From assembly GCA_964393035.1 (NCBI GenBank), contig CAYMRX010000003.1:372001-436000 (forward strand): 64,000 bases of DNA, read 5' to 3'. A program made the position numbers and the translations under genes. Under the pieces are notes generated by a model. It had not been told where the DNA came from, made no database searches, and was given only the letters and a program-made list of their open reading frames with translations. Each line of letters opens with the position of its first letter. Within the stretch, counting starts at the first letter, position 1. Of this stretch, positions 34,459-42,720 are shown piece by piece. This DNA comes from Tabrizicola_A sp964393035. GTDB taxonomy: Bacteria > Pseudomonadota > Alphaproteobacteria > Rhodobacterales > Rhodobacteraceae.

Positions 34459-35612
34459 CACCGCACCATGATCTCGACTCCCAAGACCGTGGGCAGATGT
34501 CGTGCGATTTCGACCCAGTGATCGCCTTCGTTGGCACTGAAAAACACCGAGCCGGAATTGGTGCCAAAGGCCACGCCCGCTGGGTTCAGCCGATCCACCG
34601 CCATCGCCTGCCGCAAGACCGTAAAAAAGCAACCGGATTGCGGCAAACCATCGCGCAGATCCTGCCAGCTTTGCCCACCATCGCGTGACCGCCAGACGGC
34701 GGCCTTGGCGTCAAGCGGATAGCGTCCCGCCATGTCGCCGTTCAGCGGCAGGGTCCAGATCGTCTCGGGGTCGCGCGGATGGGCGGCAATCGGAAAGCCG
34801 AAGGTCGAGGGCAGCCCGGCCGTAATGTCATCCCAGCTGCGCCCGCCATCCGGGCTGCGGAACACGCCGTGGTGATTCTGCTGATACAGCACCTCGCCCG
34901 GTCCGGCGGCGCGGGCCATGTTATGCACGCAATGCCCGGTATCATGACCACATTGCGCGTTCTCGGCATGGGCATGGGCGTGCCCCGCCGCCGCGTTCGA
35001 CAGCCGATTGCGCCGCTCCCATGTCTCGCCGCCGTCCTCGCTCTGAAAGACCCCTGCGGCGGAGATCGCAACCCAGAGTTTGCCGGGTTCTTGCGGGTCC
35101 GACAGGATGGTATGCAGCACCAGCCCCGCCCCGCCGGGTTGCCAATCTGGCGCCGATGGATGGTCGTTCAGCCCCGACAGACGCTGCCAGTTTTGCCCCA
35201 TGTCATAGCTGGCAAACAACACTCCCGGTTTGCCCCCGGCATAAAGCCGACCATGGGCGAAATGCAGCACCCAGATTGATGAAACATCGCCGGTAAACGG
35301 CGCGGGAGGATCGGGCTGCACGCCAATCTCGGCGGCAAAGCCCGGATCATTCGCCAGCCATTCATCGAATTTTCCGTTCGACAGCTTGGCAAGCGTCCAA
35401 GTCGCCCCGCCATCTGTGCTGCGCCATACCCCGGCACCACTCCAGTCCGAGCCGCCTGCCGCCCAAAGCGTGCCTGTCGCCGGATCGCCCAGCACATGGT
35501 TGATGTTCCACCCGCCGCAATGCGGGCCAGACAAAGCCCAGTCCTTGCGGCTGTTGTCAGAAGACAGAACAAACGCCCCTTTGGTCGATCCGACCAGAAC
35601 CGAAACAGCCAT
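34458..35612 (-). CDS. Asp-box (BNR) repeat beta-propeller, sialidase/YCF48-like
   Basis: Protein of 384 residues with no signal peptide. At least five Asp-box repeats (S-x-D-x-G-x-x-W) are visible: RSTDGGATW, QSEDGGETW, RSPDGGRSW, RSRDGGQSW and a degenerate SANEGDHW. This gives a six- or seven-bladed propeller. Homologues are often named exo-alpha-sialidase, but the catalytic Arg triad and Tyr of sialidases cannot be recognised, so that name is doubtful. A His-rich stretch between blades (GHAHAHAENAQCGHDTGHC) could bind metal. Confidence 0.8.
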   Translation of the reverse strand: MAVSVLVGSTKGAFVLSSDNSRKDWALSGPHCGGWNINHVLGDPATGTLWAAGGSDWSGAGVWRSTDGGATWTLAKLSNGKFDEWLANDPGFAAEIGVQPDPPAPFTGDVSSIWVLHFAHGRLYAGGKPGVLFASYDMGQNWQRLSGLNDHPSAPDWQPGGAGLVLHTILSDPQEPGKLWVAISAAGVFQSEDGGETWERRNRLSNAAAGHAHAHAENAQCGHDTGHCVHNMARAAGPGEVLYQQNHHGVFRSPDGGRSWDDITAGLPSTFGFPIAAHPRDPETIWTLPLNGDMAGRYPLDAKAAVWRSRDGGQSWQDLRDGLPQSGCFFTVLRQAMAVDRLNPAGVAFGTNSGSVFFSANEGDHWVEIARHLPTVLGVEIMVR

Positions 35613-35672
35613 GGCAGCCTCCTTGTTCGCCTGTTCAGGCTAACATCGGTCGATCATCGGCCAAAGCGGATT

Positions 35673-36092
35673 TCAGGGCGCGATACCGCCCATGCCGCAG
35701 ACGATGCGCCATTCTTCCGGGCTGACGGGCTGCACCGAAAGCCGGGCGCTGTTCACCAAGGCCATCTTTTCCAGACCCGGTTGAACCTTGCAATCGTCCA
35801 GCGTCACCGGGCGCAACAGGGGGCGAACGGCGCGAATTACCACACAATCCCAACGCGGATCATCGGTGGTGCTGTCGGGCGCGCTTTCGCGGATCACCTC
35901 GACAATGCCGACAATCTCTTTGCCGATGTTGGAGTGATAGAAGAACCCCAGATCTCCAACCTTCATCGCCCGCATGTTGTTGCGTGCCTGATAGTTGCGC
36001 ACCCCATGCCATTCCTCGCCCAGATCGCCCTTGGCCACCTGATGCGGCCAGCCCCAGACGTCAGGTTCGGATTTGAAAAGCCAGTGGTTCAT
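35673..36092 (-). CDS. EVE domain protein
   Basis: EVE-domain protein of 139 residues (N-terminus MNHWLFKSEPDVWGW, then GVRNYQARNNMRAM and GFFYHSN). EVE domains are PUA-like and bind modified bases in RNA or DNA; the cellular target is not known. The ATG at 36092 overlaps the stop of the upstream YciI gene as ATGA, so the pair is co-translated. Six extra upstream codons are possible but would overlap YciI more. Confidence 0.9.
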   Translation of the reverse strand: MNHWLFKSEPDVWGWPHQVAKGDLGEEWHGVRNYQARNNMRAMKVGDLGFFYHSNIGKEIVGIVEVIRESAPDSTTDDPRWDCVVIRAVRPLLRPVTLDDCKVQPGLEKMALVNSARLSVQPVSPEEWRIVCGMGGIAP

Positions 36093-36361
36093 CCGATAAC
36101 CTTCTTCCACTCCTCAATCCGCACCTTGGCGAACAGCCCGGCCTTGGCATAGGGGTCTGCCGCCGCCCAAGCCACGGCTTCGGCTTTTGACGCAACATCC
36201 AAGATCACCAAAGACCCTGACATTTCCCCCGCCTCGTTCAAGAACGGCCCCGCCATTTCCACCACGCCCGAGGTGCGGATATGGTCCAGATGGGCATCGC
36301 GGTTGGCCTTTCGCACCTCCAGATGGTCGGCCTTGTCGGTGCAAATCAGGGCATAGCGCAT
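36089..36361 (-). CDS. YciI family protein
   Basis: Small dimeric alpha-beta barrel protein of 90 residues (RYALICTDKADHLEVRKANR, then the conserved His-Asp region HLDHIRTSG and the DPYAKAGLF motif). YCII proteins are related to muconolactone isomerase-like folds; the function here is unknown. It lies 4 bases after gpsA and overlaps the EVE gene. The order tsaD-gpsA-yciI-EVE is frequent in alphaproteobacteria. Confidence 0.9.
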   Translation of the reverse strand: MRYALICTDKADHLEVRKANRDAHLDHIRTSGVVEMAGPFLNEAGEMSGSLVILDVASKAEAVAWAAADPYAKAGLFAKVRIEEWKKVIG

Positions 36362-36365
36362 CGGA

Positions 36366-37307
36366 TCACTCCTCTTTCAAAGGGCGGGTCATCAGGGCTT
36401 GAATGGCATCTGCAAGCTGGATCTTGCCATCCACCAACGCAGCAATCATCCGGGTGATCGGCATGTCAATCCCGTCATGGCTGGCCAAGGCGGCCACGGC
36501 ACGGGCGGTCGCGGCCCCTTCGACTGTGATGGACGGATCAAAGCCAACGCCCTGCCCGATAGATTGCCCCAGCCGGAAGTTGCGTGATTGGGTTGAGGTG
36601 CAGGTCAGCACCAGATCGCCAAAGCCCGACAGGCCCGCCAGCGTTTCGGCCCGCGCGCCTTTGGCCAAGGCAAAGCGCTGCATTTCGGCAAAGCCGCGGG
36701 TCATCAGCGCCGCCCGCGCGCTGTCGCCAAGGCCCGCACCCATCACCACGCCTGCCGCAATGGCGATCACGTTTTTCAAGGCGCCGCCAAGCTCTGCGCC
36801 GATCACATCCGCGCTGCGATAAAGCCGCAGCGTGGGCGTCGAAAGCTGGGTCTGCAAGGCCTCATCGCCGCCAGCAAGCGTCAAGGCCGTGGGAAGCCCG
36901 CGGGCAATGTCGGTGGCAAAGCTGGGGCCGGTCAGCACCGAAACCGGGCTGTCCGGGCAGGCAGCGCGGATCACCCCGCTGGGGCCAACCCAAGTTTTCA
37001 GATCAATGCCCTTGCAGCAGGCCACCAGCGCGCGGCCGTTCAGCACAGCCGAATATTGCCCAAGAAACCCGCCCAGCGCCTGCATGGGAACGGCAAGAAG
37101 CACAACCTCGGCGCGGGTGAAAATGGCGCTCTCGGCGTTGATCGTGACAGATTTCGGCAAGGTGACGCCGGGCAGATGGCGCTCATTCTGGCGAGTTGCC
37201 GCCATGTTGCCAATATCGCGTGCCCAAAGCGACACCGCACGACCTTCGCGCGCCAAGGCAATGGCCAAAGCCGTTCCGAAAGCCCCTGCGCCCGCAACTG
37301 CGATCAT
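36366..37307 (-). CDS. gpsA: Glycerol-3-phosphate dehydrogenase [NAD(P)+]
   Basis: Makes sn-glycerol-3-phosphate for phospholipid synthesis; 313 residues. The nucleotide-binding loop GAGAFG is at residues 6-11. Family motifs ARDIGN, VACCKGI and LSGPSFA-like LTGPSFATDIARGLPT follow. The catalytic Lys is in GALKNVIAIAAGV. It overlaps tsaD by 4 bases and is followed by the YciI gene after 4 bases. Confidence 0.96.
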   Translation of the reverse strand: MIAVAGAGAFGTALAIALAREGRAVSLWARDIGNMAATRQNERHLPGVTLPKSVTINAESAIFTRAEVVLLAVPMQALGGFLGQYSAVLNGRALVACCKGIDLKTWVGPSGVIRAACPDSPVSVLTGPSFATDIARGLPTALTLAGGDEALQTQLSTPTLRLYRSADVIGAELGGALKNVIAIAAGVVMGAGLGDSARAALMTRGFAEMQRFALAKGARAETLAGLSGFGDLVLTCTSTQSRNFRLGQSIGQGVGFDPSITVEGAATARAVAALASHDGIDMPITRMIAALVDGKIQLADAIQALMTRPLKEE

Positions 37308-38401
37308 GCCTTGGCCCCCTTTTTGCCCGAACCGATCATCGGTGCTGCGGTTTGGTCCAATGGCCAGCGCGGGCGTGCCGAAAGCGAGAAATCATCGCGG
37401 GCGCCTGCACGAAACCGCTCGATCCCGGCCCAAGCGATCATCGCGGCATTGTCGGTGCAAAGCGGCAGTGGCGGGGCAAGAAACTGCACCCCCATGCGAT
37501 CACACAGCGCCGTCAGTTGCGCGCGGATCAAGGCGTTGGCGGCAACCCCGCCCGCAACCGCCAGCACGGGGGCCGCAGGTTTCAGCGCCAGATAGGTTTC
37601 CAGCGCGCGGCGGGATTTTTCGGCCAACACATCGGCCACGGCCGCCTGAAACCCCGCACAAAGGTCGCGCCGGTCTTGCATGGTCAGACCACCCTTTTCG
37701 GCAATCACCGCATCGCGGGCGCGCAGCAGCGCGGTTTTCAGACCCGAAAAAGACATGTCGCAGCCGGGGCGGTCCAAGAGCGGGCGGGGAAAGGCAAAGC
37801 GTTTGACATTACCCTGTGCGGCCTCGGCCTGCACGGCAGGCCCACCCGGTTGCGGCAGGCCCAAAAGCTTGGCGGTCTTGTCAAAGGCCTCGCCCGGGGC
37901 GTCATCAATCGTGCCACCAAGACGCTGAAAATCTTCAACGCCTTTGGCGATCAGGAACTGGCAATGTCCGCCCGAGACCAGCAGCATCAGATAGGGAAAT
38001 GCCACCGCATCGGTCAGCCGTGGGGTCAGCGCATGGCCTGCCAGATGGTTCACCCCCACCATCGGCAGCCCGCTGGCCGCCGACAACCCCTTGGCCAGCA
38101 TCACGCCCGACAACACCCCGCCGATCAGCCCCGGCCCGGCCGTGACTGCGATGCCATCAAGATCGCGAAGCCCCAGCCCGGCCTTGGCCAGCGCCCCCTC
38201 CACGCAAATGTCCAGCCGTTCGGCATGGGCGCGGGCGGCGATTTCCGGCACCACGCCGCCAAAGGCCGCATGCAGCGCCGTCTGGCCTTCGACGACCGAG
38301 GACAGGATTTCCGGCGCGGCCCCCGGCATATGGAGCACCACAGCGGCGGCCGTATCGTCGCAGCTTGATTCAATGCCAAGAAAGGTCAGCGCCTGCGTCA
38401 T
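37304..38401 (-). CDS. tsaD: tRNA N6-adenosine threonylcarbamoyltransferase TsaD
   Basis: Catalytic subunit for t6A37 in tRNAs, 365 residues. The N-terminus LGIESSCDDTAAAVV, the metal-binding NHLAGHALTP (H-x-x-x-H) and the MLLVSGGHCQF nucleotide site are all present. The ATG at 38401 gives the typical TFLGIESSCDDT start; the frame is open 40 codons further but overlaps hemD. Divergent from hemD with a gap of 48 bases. TsaE is encoded at 25.1 kb. Confidence 0.97.
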   Translation of the reverse strand: MTQALTFLGIESSCDDTAAAVVLHMPGAAPEILSSVVEGQTALHAAFGGVVPEIAARAHAERLDICVEGALAKAGLGLRDLDGIAVTAGPGLIGGVLSGVMLAKGLSAASGLPMVGVNHLAGHALTPRLTDAVAFPYLMLLVSGGHCQFLIAKGVEDFQRLGGTIDDAPGEAFDKTAKLLGLPQPGGPAVQAEAAQGNVKRFAFPRPLLDRPGCDMSFSGLKTALLRARDAVIAEKGGLTMQDRRDLCAGFQAAVADVLAEKSRRALETYLALKPAAPVLAVAGGVAANALIRAQLTALCDRMGVQFLAPPLPLCTDNAAMIAWAGIERFRAGARDDFSLSARPRWPLDQTAAPMIGSGKKGAKA

Positions 38402-38449
38402 CACGGTCTGTCGTTGCCTCAGGGGTCTTGCGCAGGTAACACCTTGGCC

Positions 38450-39178
38450 ATGGCCAGACAATCCCGCGCCCCTACGCTTCTTTTGACCCGCCCCGCCGCG
38501 CAAAGCCAGCGTTTTGCGCAACAGTTACGCGCGCGTCTGGGGGATGTGGCGGTTGTGATCTCGCCCCTGATGCAGACCGAGTTTCTTCAGCCCGCCCTGC
38601 CTGCGCGAGATTTTCAAGCGGTGATCTTCACCTCTGAAACCGGGGTCGAGGCTGCGATGCGGCTTCAGATCAACCTTCCAACGCGCGCCTTTTGCGTCGG
38701 CAATCGGACGGCGGCGGTTGCCCGCGCGGAGGGCTTTGCCGCGCAGTCCGCCGAAGGCGAGGTCGAGGCCCTTGCCGCGATGATCCTTGCCTCCGGTATC
38801 AACGGCCCCATTTTGCATCTGCGCGGTGCGGACAGCGCAGGGGATTTGGCCGGGGTGCTGACAAAGGGCGGGTTAGAGACGGTTTCGCTGATCGTCTACC
38901 GCCAGAACCCCTTGGCTTTGTCGGCCGCCGCGATGGATTTGATGGAAAGCGCCCAGCCGATTCTGATCCCGGTCTTCTCGCCGCGCTCTGCCCGGCTCTT
39001 GGTGCAGGCGCTGCCCAAGGCCGTCGCGGGCCCGCTTTTGATTGTGGCCATCAGCAAGGCCGCCGCCACAGCGGCAGAGGCGCTTGGCACGGCGCATATC
39101 ACAATTGCTGCCCACCCCGACGGCGAAAACATGCTTCACGCCGTCGCGGAGGCCTATATGTCGGCCGCCAGTGCTTGA
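38450..39178 (+). CDS. hemD: Uroporphyrinogen-III synthase
   Basis: Cyclises hydroxymethylbilane to uroporphyrinogen III; 242 residues. HemD is poorly conserved, but the N-terminal LLLTRPAAQSQRFA, the AVIFTSETGVEA strand and the FSPRSARLLVQAL segment fit. The position divergent from tsaD and before the mitofilin-like and hemY genes is the typical alphaproteobacterial arrangement. The ATG at 38450 is chosen; an upstream ATG at 38414 lacks a good ribosome site. Confidence 0.88.
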   Translation: MARQSRAPTLLLTRPAAQSQRFAQQLRARLGDVAVVISPLMQTEFLQPALPARDFQAVIFTSETGVEAAMRLQINLPTRAFCVGNRTAAVARAEGFAAQSAEGEVEALAAMILASGINGPILHLRGADSAGDLAGVLTKGGLETVSLIVYRQNPLALSAAAMDLMESAQPILIPVFSPRSARLLVQALPKAVAGPLLIVAISKAAATAAEALGTAHITIAAHPDGENMLHAVAEAYMSAASA

Positions 39179-39235
39179 ACCCGGACGGGGCTAGGCATTA
39201 GCTTGGGTTGTGCTGCGGGCGCATGGGGGATGAAC

Positions 39236-40300
39236 ATGGCTGAGACTGACGAAATCACCACCCAGACCGAAGCGGGAATGGCGCCCATTGCTCCGGCAGA
39301 GCAAGCGCCACAGACGCCACCCAGTTCTCATTCGCCCGCCAAACGGCGCGGCGGCTTCTTTGCCCCGGTGATCGGTGGTGCGCTTGCGGCGGCGGCCGGC
39401 TATGGTCTGGCGCAATATGTGCCGAATGGCTGGCCGTTGCAGGATATTGCGCCGCTCGAACATCAACTCGCCACCCAGACCGAGGCGATCACCACACTTG
39501 AAGCGCGCCTTGCCACAGTTGAGGCGGCCAAGGTGCCAGATATTTCGCCCTTGATGGAAACGCTGGCCACCCTGAACGGGCGGATAGCAGCTTTGGAAAC
39601 CGGCCCGGTGGAGCGGTCCGAGCAGACCGCCGCCTTGGCCGAAGCTGTGGCCGCGTTGCAAGCTGAGGTGAAAGCGCTGGGCGCGGCCCCGGCCGCAGGG
39701 CAGGCCGAAACGCCGGTTCCTGCCAATATTACCGCATTGGCCGCCGAGGCCGAGGCGCGGTTGAAAGAGGCAAAAGCACAGGCCGCTGCGCTGAAAGTCG
39801 AAACCGAGGCGCTGACCCGCGCCGCTGTGGCCCAAGCCGCCTTTGGCCGTTTGCAGGCCGCCGTGGATTCCGGCGCACCCTTTGCGGCCATTCTGTCTGA
39901 TCTGGGGCAAGAGCCGCCCAAGGCCTTGCTGGACCATGCGGAAACCGGCCTGCCCAGCCTTGCCCAGTTGCAAGAAACCTTCCCCGAAGCGGCGCGCCTG
40001 GCACTTGAAGCTGCGCTGCGCGCCGATATGGGCGATAGCTGGACGGAACGGGCAACCAGCTTTTTCCGCAGCCAGACAGGCGCGCGTTCCCTGACCCCGC
40101 GTGAGGGCAGCGACCCCGACGCCATCCTGTCCCGGGCAGAGGCCGCGCTGCAAATCGGGGATCTGGCCGCTGCCTTGGCCGAGATTTCCGCACTGCCCGA
40201 GGCCGCCCAAGCCCCGATGGCCGAATGGCGCGCCAAGGCGCAAATCCGACAAGCGGCCCTGGCCGCGCTGGCCGAAATGGCTGGCAAGATCGGCGGATAA
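39236..40300 (+). CDS. Mitofilin-like (COG4223) membrane-anchored coiled-coil protein
   Basis: Alphaproteobacterial relative of mitochondrial mitofilin (Mic60), 354 residues. An Ala/Pro-rich N-terminus precedes one membrane segment (FFAPVIGGALAAAAGYGLA). A long coiled coil follows (about residues 75-200, e.g. TQTEAITTLEARLATVEAAK), then a C-terminal mitofilin-like domain with FPEAARLALEAALRADMGD. Known homologues influence intracytoplasmic and envelope membrane shape. GGGGA precedes the ATG at 39236. hemY starts 10 bases downstream; hemD-mitofilin-hemY is a conserved trio. Confidence 0.83.
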   Translation: MAETDEITTQTEAGMAPIAPAEQAPQTPPSSHSPAKRRGGFFAPVIGGALAAAAGYGLAQYVPNGWPLQDIAPLEHQLATQTEAITTLEARLATVEAAKVPDISPLMETLATLNGRIAALETGPVERSEQTAALAEAVAALQAEVKALGAAPAAGQAETPVPANITALAAEAEARLKEAKAQAAALKVETEALTRAAVAQAAFGRLQAAVDSGAPFAAILSDLGQEPPKALLDHAETGLPSLAQLQETFPEAARLALEAALRADMGDSWTERATSFFRSQTGARSLTPREGSDPDAILSRAEAALQIGDLAAALAEISALPEAAQAPMAEWRAKAQIRQAALAALAEMAGKIGG

Positions 40301-40310
40301 GGGGTCAGCG

Positions 40311-41771
40311 ATGCTTTGGTCACTTCTGAAGGTTCTCTTGTTCGTTTTCGTCGTCGCCGGGCTGACCTGGGGGGCCGGCCTGCTGCTGGACACCGGGGGC
40401 GGCATCCGCATTGCGGCGGTGGGTTATGAATTCACCCTTGGCCCGTTGCAGGTGGTCATCGGCCTTTTGGTCCTGATGCTGGCGATGTGGCTTTTGATGA
40501 AGATCATCGGCTTCACCGTGGCCACGCTGCGTTTTTTGAACGGCGATGAAACCGCGATCTCGCGCTATTTCGACCGCGACCGGCAGCGTAAGGGCTATCA
40601 GGCGCTGGCGGATGGCTTTCTGGCGCTGGCCTCGGGCGAGGGGCGTCTGGCGCTCATACGCGCCCAGCGGGCCGAGAAATATCTTGGCAAACCCGAGTTG
40701 ACGACGCTCTTGGTGGCGCAGGCGGCCGAGGCGGCGGGCGATAGCGCCCGTGCCGCAACAGCTTACAAAAGCCTGCTGGCCGATGAGACCACACGCTTTG
40801 TCGGCATCCGCGGTCTTTTGCAGCAAAAACTGGCCGAAGGTGATACCGACACCGCCCTGAAACTGGCGGAAAAGGCCTTTGCTTTGAAGCCAAAGCACCC
40901 CGAAACGCAGGATGTCTTGCTGAAACTGCAATCGGAAAAGGCCGACTGGAAAGGCGCGCGGGCGACACTTGGGGCCAAGCTGAAAGCGGGCGCCTTGCCG
41001 AAGGAAGTCTATCGCCGCCGCGATGCGGTGCTGGCCTTGCAAGAGGCCAAGGGCATCATGGACGACAGCGCCAGCGTCGAGGCGCGCGAGGCGGCGATTG
41101 AGGCAAACCGCAAGTCGCCCGACCTGATCCCGGCTGCCGTCATGGCGGCCCGTGGTCTGGTCGCCAAGGGCGACCACAAAGGGGCCGCTCGGGTCTTGAA
41201 AAAAGCTTGGGAGGGGGTGGCCCATCCCGATCTTGCCGCCGCCTTTGCCGAAATCGAACCCGATGAAACCCCCGCTGCCCGGCTAAAGCGGTTCAAACCG
41301 CTGATCGCCCAGCATCCCGATCATGACGAAACAAAGCTTCTTCAGGCCGAAATGCTGATCACGGCCGAAGATTTTCCCGCCGCGCGCCGCGCGCTGGGCG
41401 ATCTGATCGACCGCCATCCAACGCAGCGCGCCTTGGCCATCATGGCGGCGATTGAACGCGGCGAGGGGGCCGATGAGGCCGTGGTGCGGGGCTGGCTGGC
41501 AAAGGCACTGGTCGCCCCGCGCGGGCCGCAGTGGTGCTGCGACAAATGTCAGGCGATTCACGCCGAATGGCACCCGATCTGCACCAATTGCGGCGGCTTT
41601 GACACGCTTTCCTGGCGCGAGCCACAGGAAAGCATCGCCCAAAGCGCCCGCGGAGCCGAGTTGCTGCCGTTGATGGTCCAGCCGCCGACCAAGGTTGAAC
41701 CCGATCCTGAGGGGGCCGTGACCGAGCCTGAAATCATCGACCTAGCAGTCGTCGCAAGAAGTGCAGATTAG
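40311..41771 (+). CDS. hemY: HemY-like TPR membrane protein with C-terminal zinc ribbon
   Basis: Protein of 486 residues. Two N-terminal membrane segments (LLKVLLFVFVVAGLTWGAG and VVIGLLVLMLAMWLLMKIIG) form the HemY_N domain. A TPR array follows (about residues 90-390). A C-terminal rubredoxin-like zinc ribbon has CCDKC and CTNC (about residues 408-430). HemY is co-encoded with hemD in many proteobacteria but is not the protoporphyrinogen oxidase of the same name. The ATG at 40311 lies 10 bases after the mitofilin-like gene. The last 40 residues are acidic and unstructured. Confidence 0.88.
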   Translation: MLWSLLKVLLFVFVVAGLTWGAGLLLDTGGGIRIAAVGYEFTLGPLQVVIGLLVLMLAMWLLMKIIGFTVATLRFLNGDETAISRYFDRDRQRKGYQALADGFLALASGEGRLALIRAQRAEKYLGKPELTTLLVAQAAEAAGDSARAATAYKSLLADETTRFVGIRGLLQQKLAEGDTDTALKLAEKAFALKPKHPETQDVLLKLQSEKADWKGARATLGAKLKAGALPKEVYRRRDAVLALQEAKGIMDDSASVEAREAAIEANRKSPDLIPAAVMAARGLVAKGDHKGAARVLKKAWEGVAHPDLAAAFAEIEPDETPAARLKRFKPLIAQHPDHDETKLLQAEMLITAEDFPAARRALGDLIDRHPTQRALAIMAAIERGEGADEAVVRGWLAKALVAPRGPQWCCDKCQAIHAEWHPICTNCGGFDTLSWREPQESIAQSARGAELLPLMVQPPTKVEPDPEGAVTEPEIIDLAVVARSAD

Positions 41772-41816
41772 GACTACACAGCGGCTGGAAGGGGTGCTAA
41801 TAGCCCGTCACCAAAG

Positions 41817-41892
41817 GCCGCTGTAGCTCAGCTGGTAGAGCACGTCATTCGTAATGATGGGGTCGGGGGTTCGAGTCCCTTCAGCGGCACCA
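41817..41892 (+). tRNA. tRNA-Thr (anticodon CGT)
   Basis: A 76-base cloverleaf. Acceptor GCCGCTG (41817-41823) pairs with CAGCGGC (41882-41888), followed by A and an encoded CCA (41890-41892). The D arm contains AGCTCAGCTGGTAGAGC. The anticodon loop TTCGTAA (41848-41854) has CGT at 41850-41852, reading ACG (Thr). The T arm is GGGGGTTCGAGTCCCTTC. A hairpin terminator follows 9 bases later. Confidence 0.97.
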
Positions 41893-41901
41893 CGTTTTCT
41901 G

Positions 41902-41942
41902 CAAGAAAACCCCGTGACCATAATGGGTTGCGGGGTTTCTTG
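41902..41942 (+). terminator. Terminator after tRNA-Thr
   Basis: CAAG plus AAACCCCG (41902-41905 and 41907-41914) pairs with CGGGGTTT plus CTTG (41931-41938 and 41939-41942), with one bulged A. TGTTTAA follows. The loop contains a smaller ACC/GGT pairing. Placed directly after the tRNA, it is a likely transcript end. Confidence 0.82.
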
Positions 41943-42112
41943 TTTAACTACCCCGCTTTCAGGCCCTCTTTGGGCATTTCTGACACGTTTAAAGTCTGTG
42001 TTGGCCGCACTCTGCGGCTTTCCCCATATTTTGCAACAAGTTGACGATTCGCAGGTGCTGTGTGTTTCCCCAGACCGCAAATGAAGACGGGGTCTGTCAG
42101 ATGGCTTCGTAG

Positions 42113-42631
42113 ATCTACGTCACGCACGATCAGGTCGAAGCGATGACCTTGGCCGATAAGATCGTCGTGCTGAAGGACGGGCAGGTGATGCAGATCGGCG
42201 CGCCGATGGGCCTGTATCACGACCCGGCGAACCTATTCGTCGCAGGGTTTCTGGGCGCACCGTCGATGAATTTCATCAAGGTCACGGTTCAGGCTGTGAA
42301 CGGTGACAAGGTGCTGGTGTCGAACCAGGCGCTGGACCCGGTGGAAGTCTCGGGCAAGCGCGGCCCCTTCAAGCCAGGTGACACGGCGATCCTGGGGTTG
42401 CGGCCGCAATACCTGGATATTGCCGAGGGGTGGGGCCGTCTGCACGGCACCGTGGCGCTGACCGAGCGGCTGGGCGCCGAGACGGTGGTCGAGGTCACGC
42501 TGAAGGATGGCAGCGCATTGATCGCAGCCCTGCCGCATGATGCGGTTTTCGGCTTTGGCACGGCGGTCGATCTGACCTTCGATCCCGACAGGGCACATCT
42601 TTTTCCGGCGGACGAAACCGCCCCCGTTTGA
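42113..42631 (+). pseudogene. 3' remnant of a MalK/UgpC-type sugar ABC transporter ATPase
   Basis: The frame opens directly after a TAG at 42110 with IYVTHDQVEAMTLADKIVVL, which is the H-loop region about halfway through a MalK/UgpC/MsmK ATPase. It continues through the complete C-terminal regulatory (TOBE) domain to DETAPV. The Walker A, Q-loop, signature and Walker B are all absent upstream, where non-coding DNA and the tRNA-Thr lie. It cannot hydrolyse ATP and is a truncation. It is a paralogue, not a copy, of the intact ATPase at 54901. The break point close to a tRNA suggests a deletion or integration scar. Confidence 0.88.
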
Positions 42632-42720
42632 ATGCAATCGCAATGATGGGGCCGGGGGGCATGTGCCTTCCGCGGTGCCACTTCCCCATACGGGAAAGCG
42701 GCATCTTTGAAAATCAGCCC

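Noticed and set aside
40101..40310. HemY start 70 codons upstream
   Set aside because: That part overlaps the mitofilin-like gene in another frame, and HemY normally begins with its membrane segment at 40311.
41893..42112. Prophage or integrative element at tRNA-Thr
   Set aside because: No integrase gene and no repeat of the tRNA 3' end were seen in the window; only the ATPase truncation hints at a past event.
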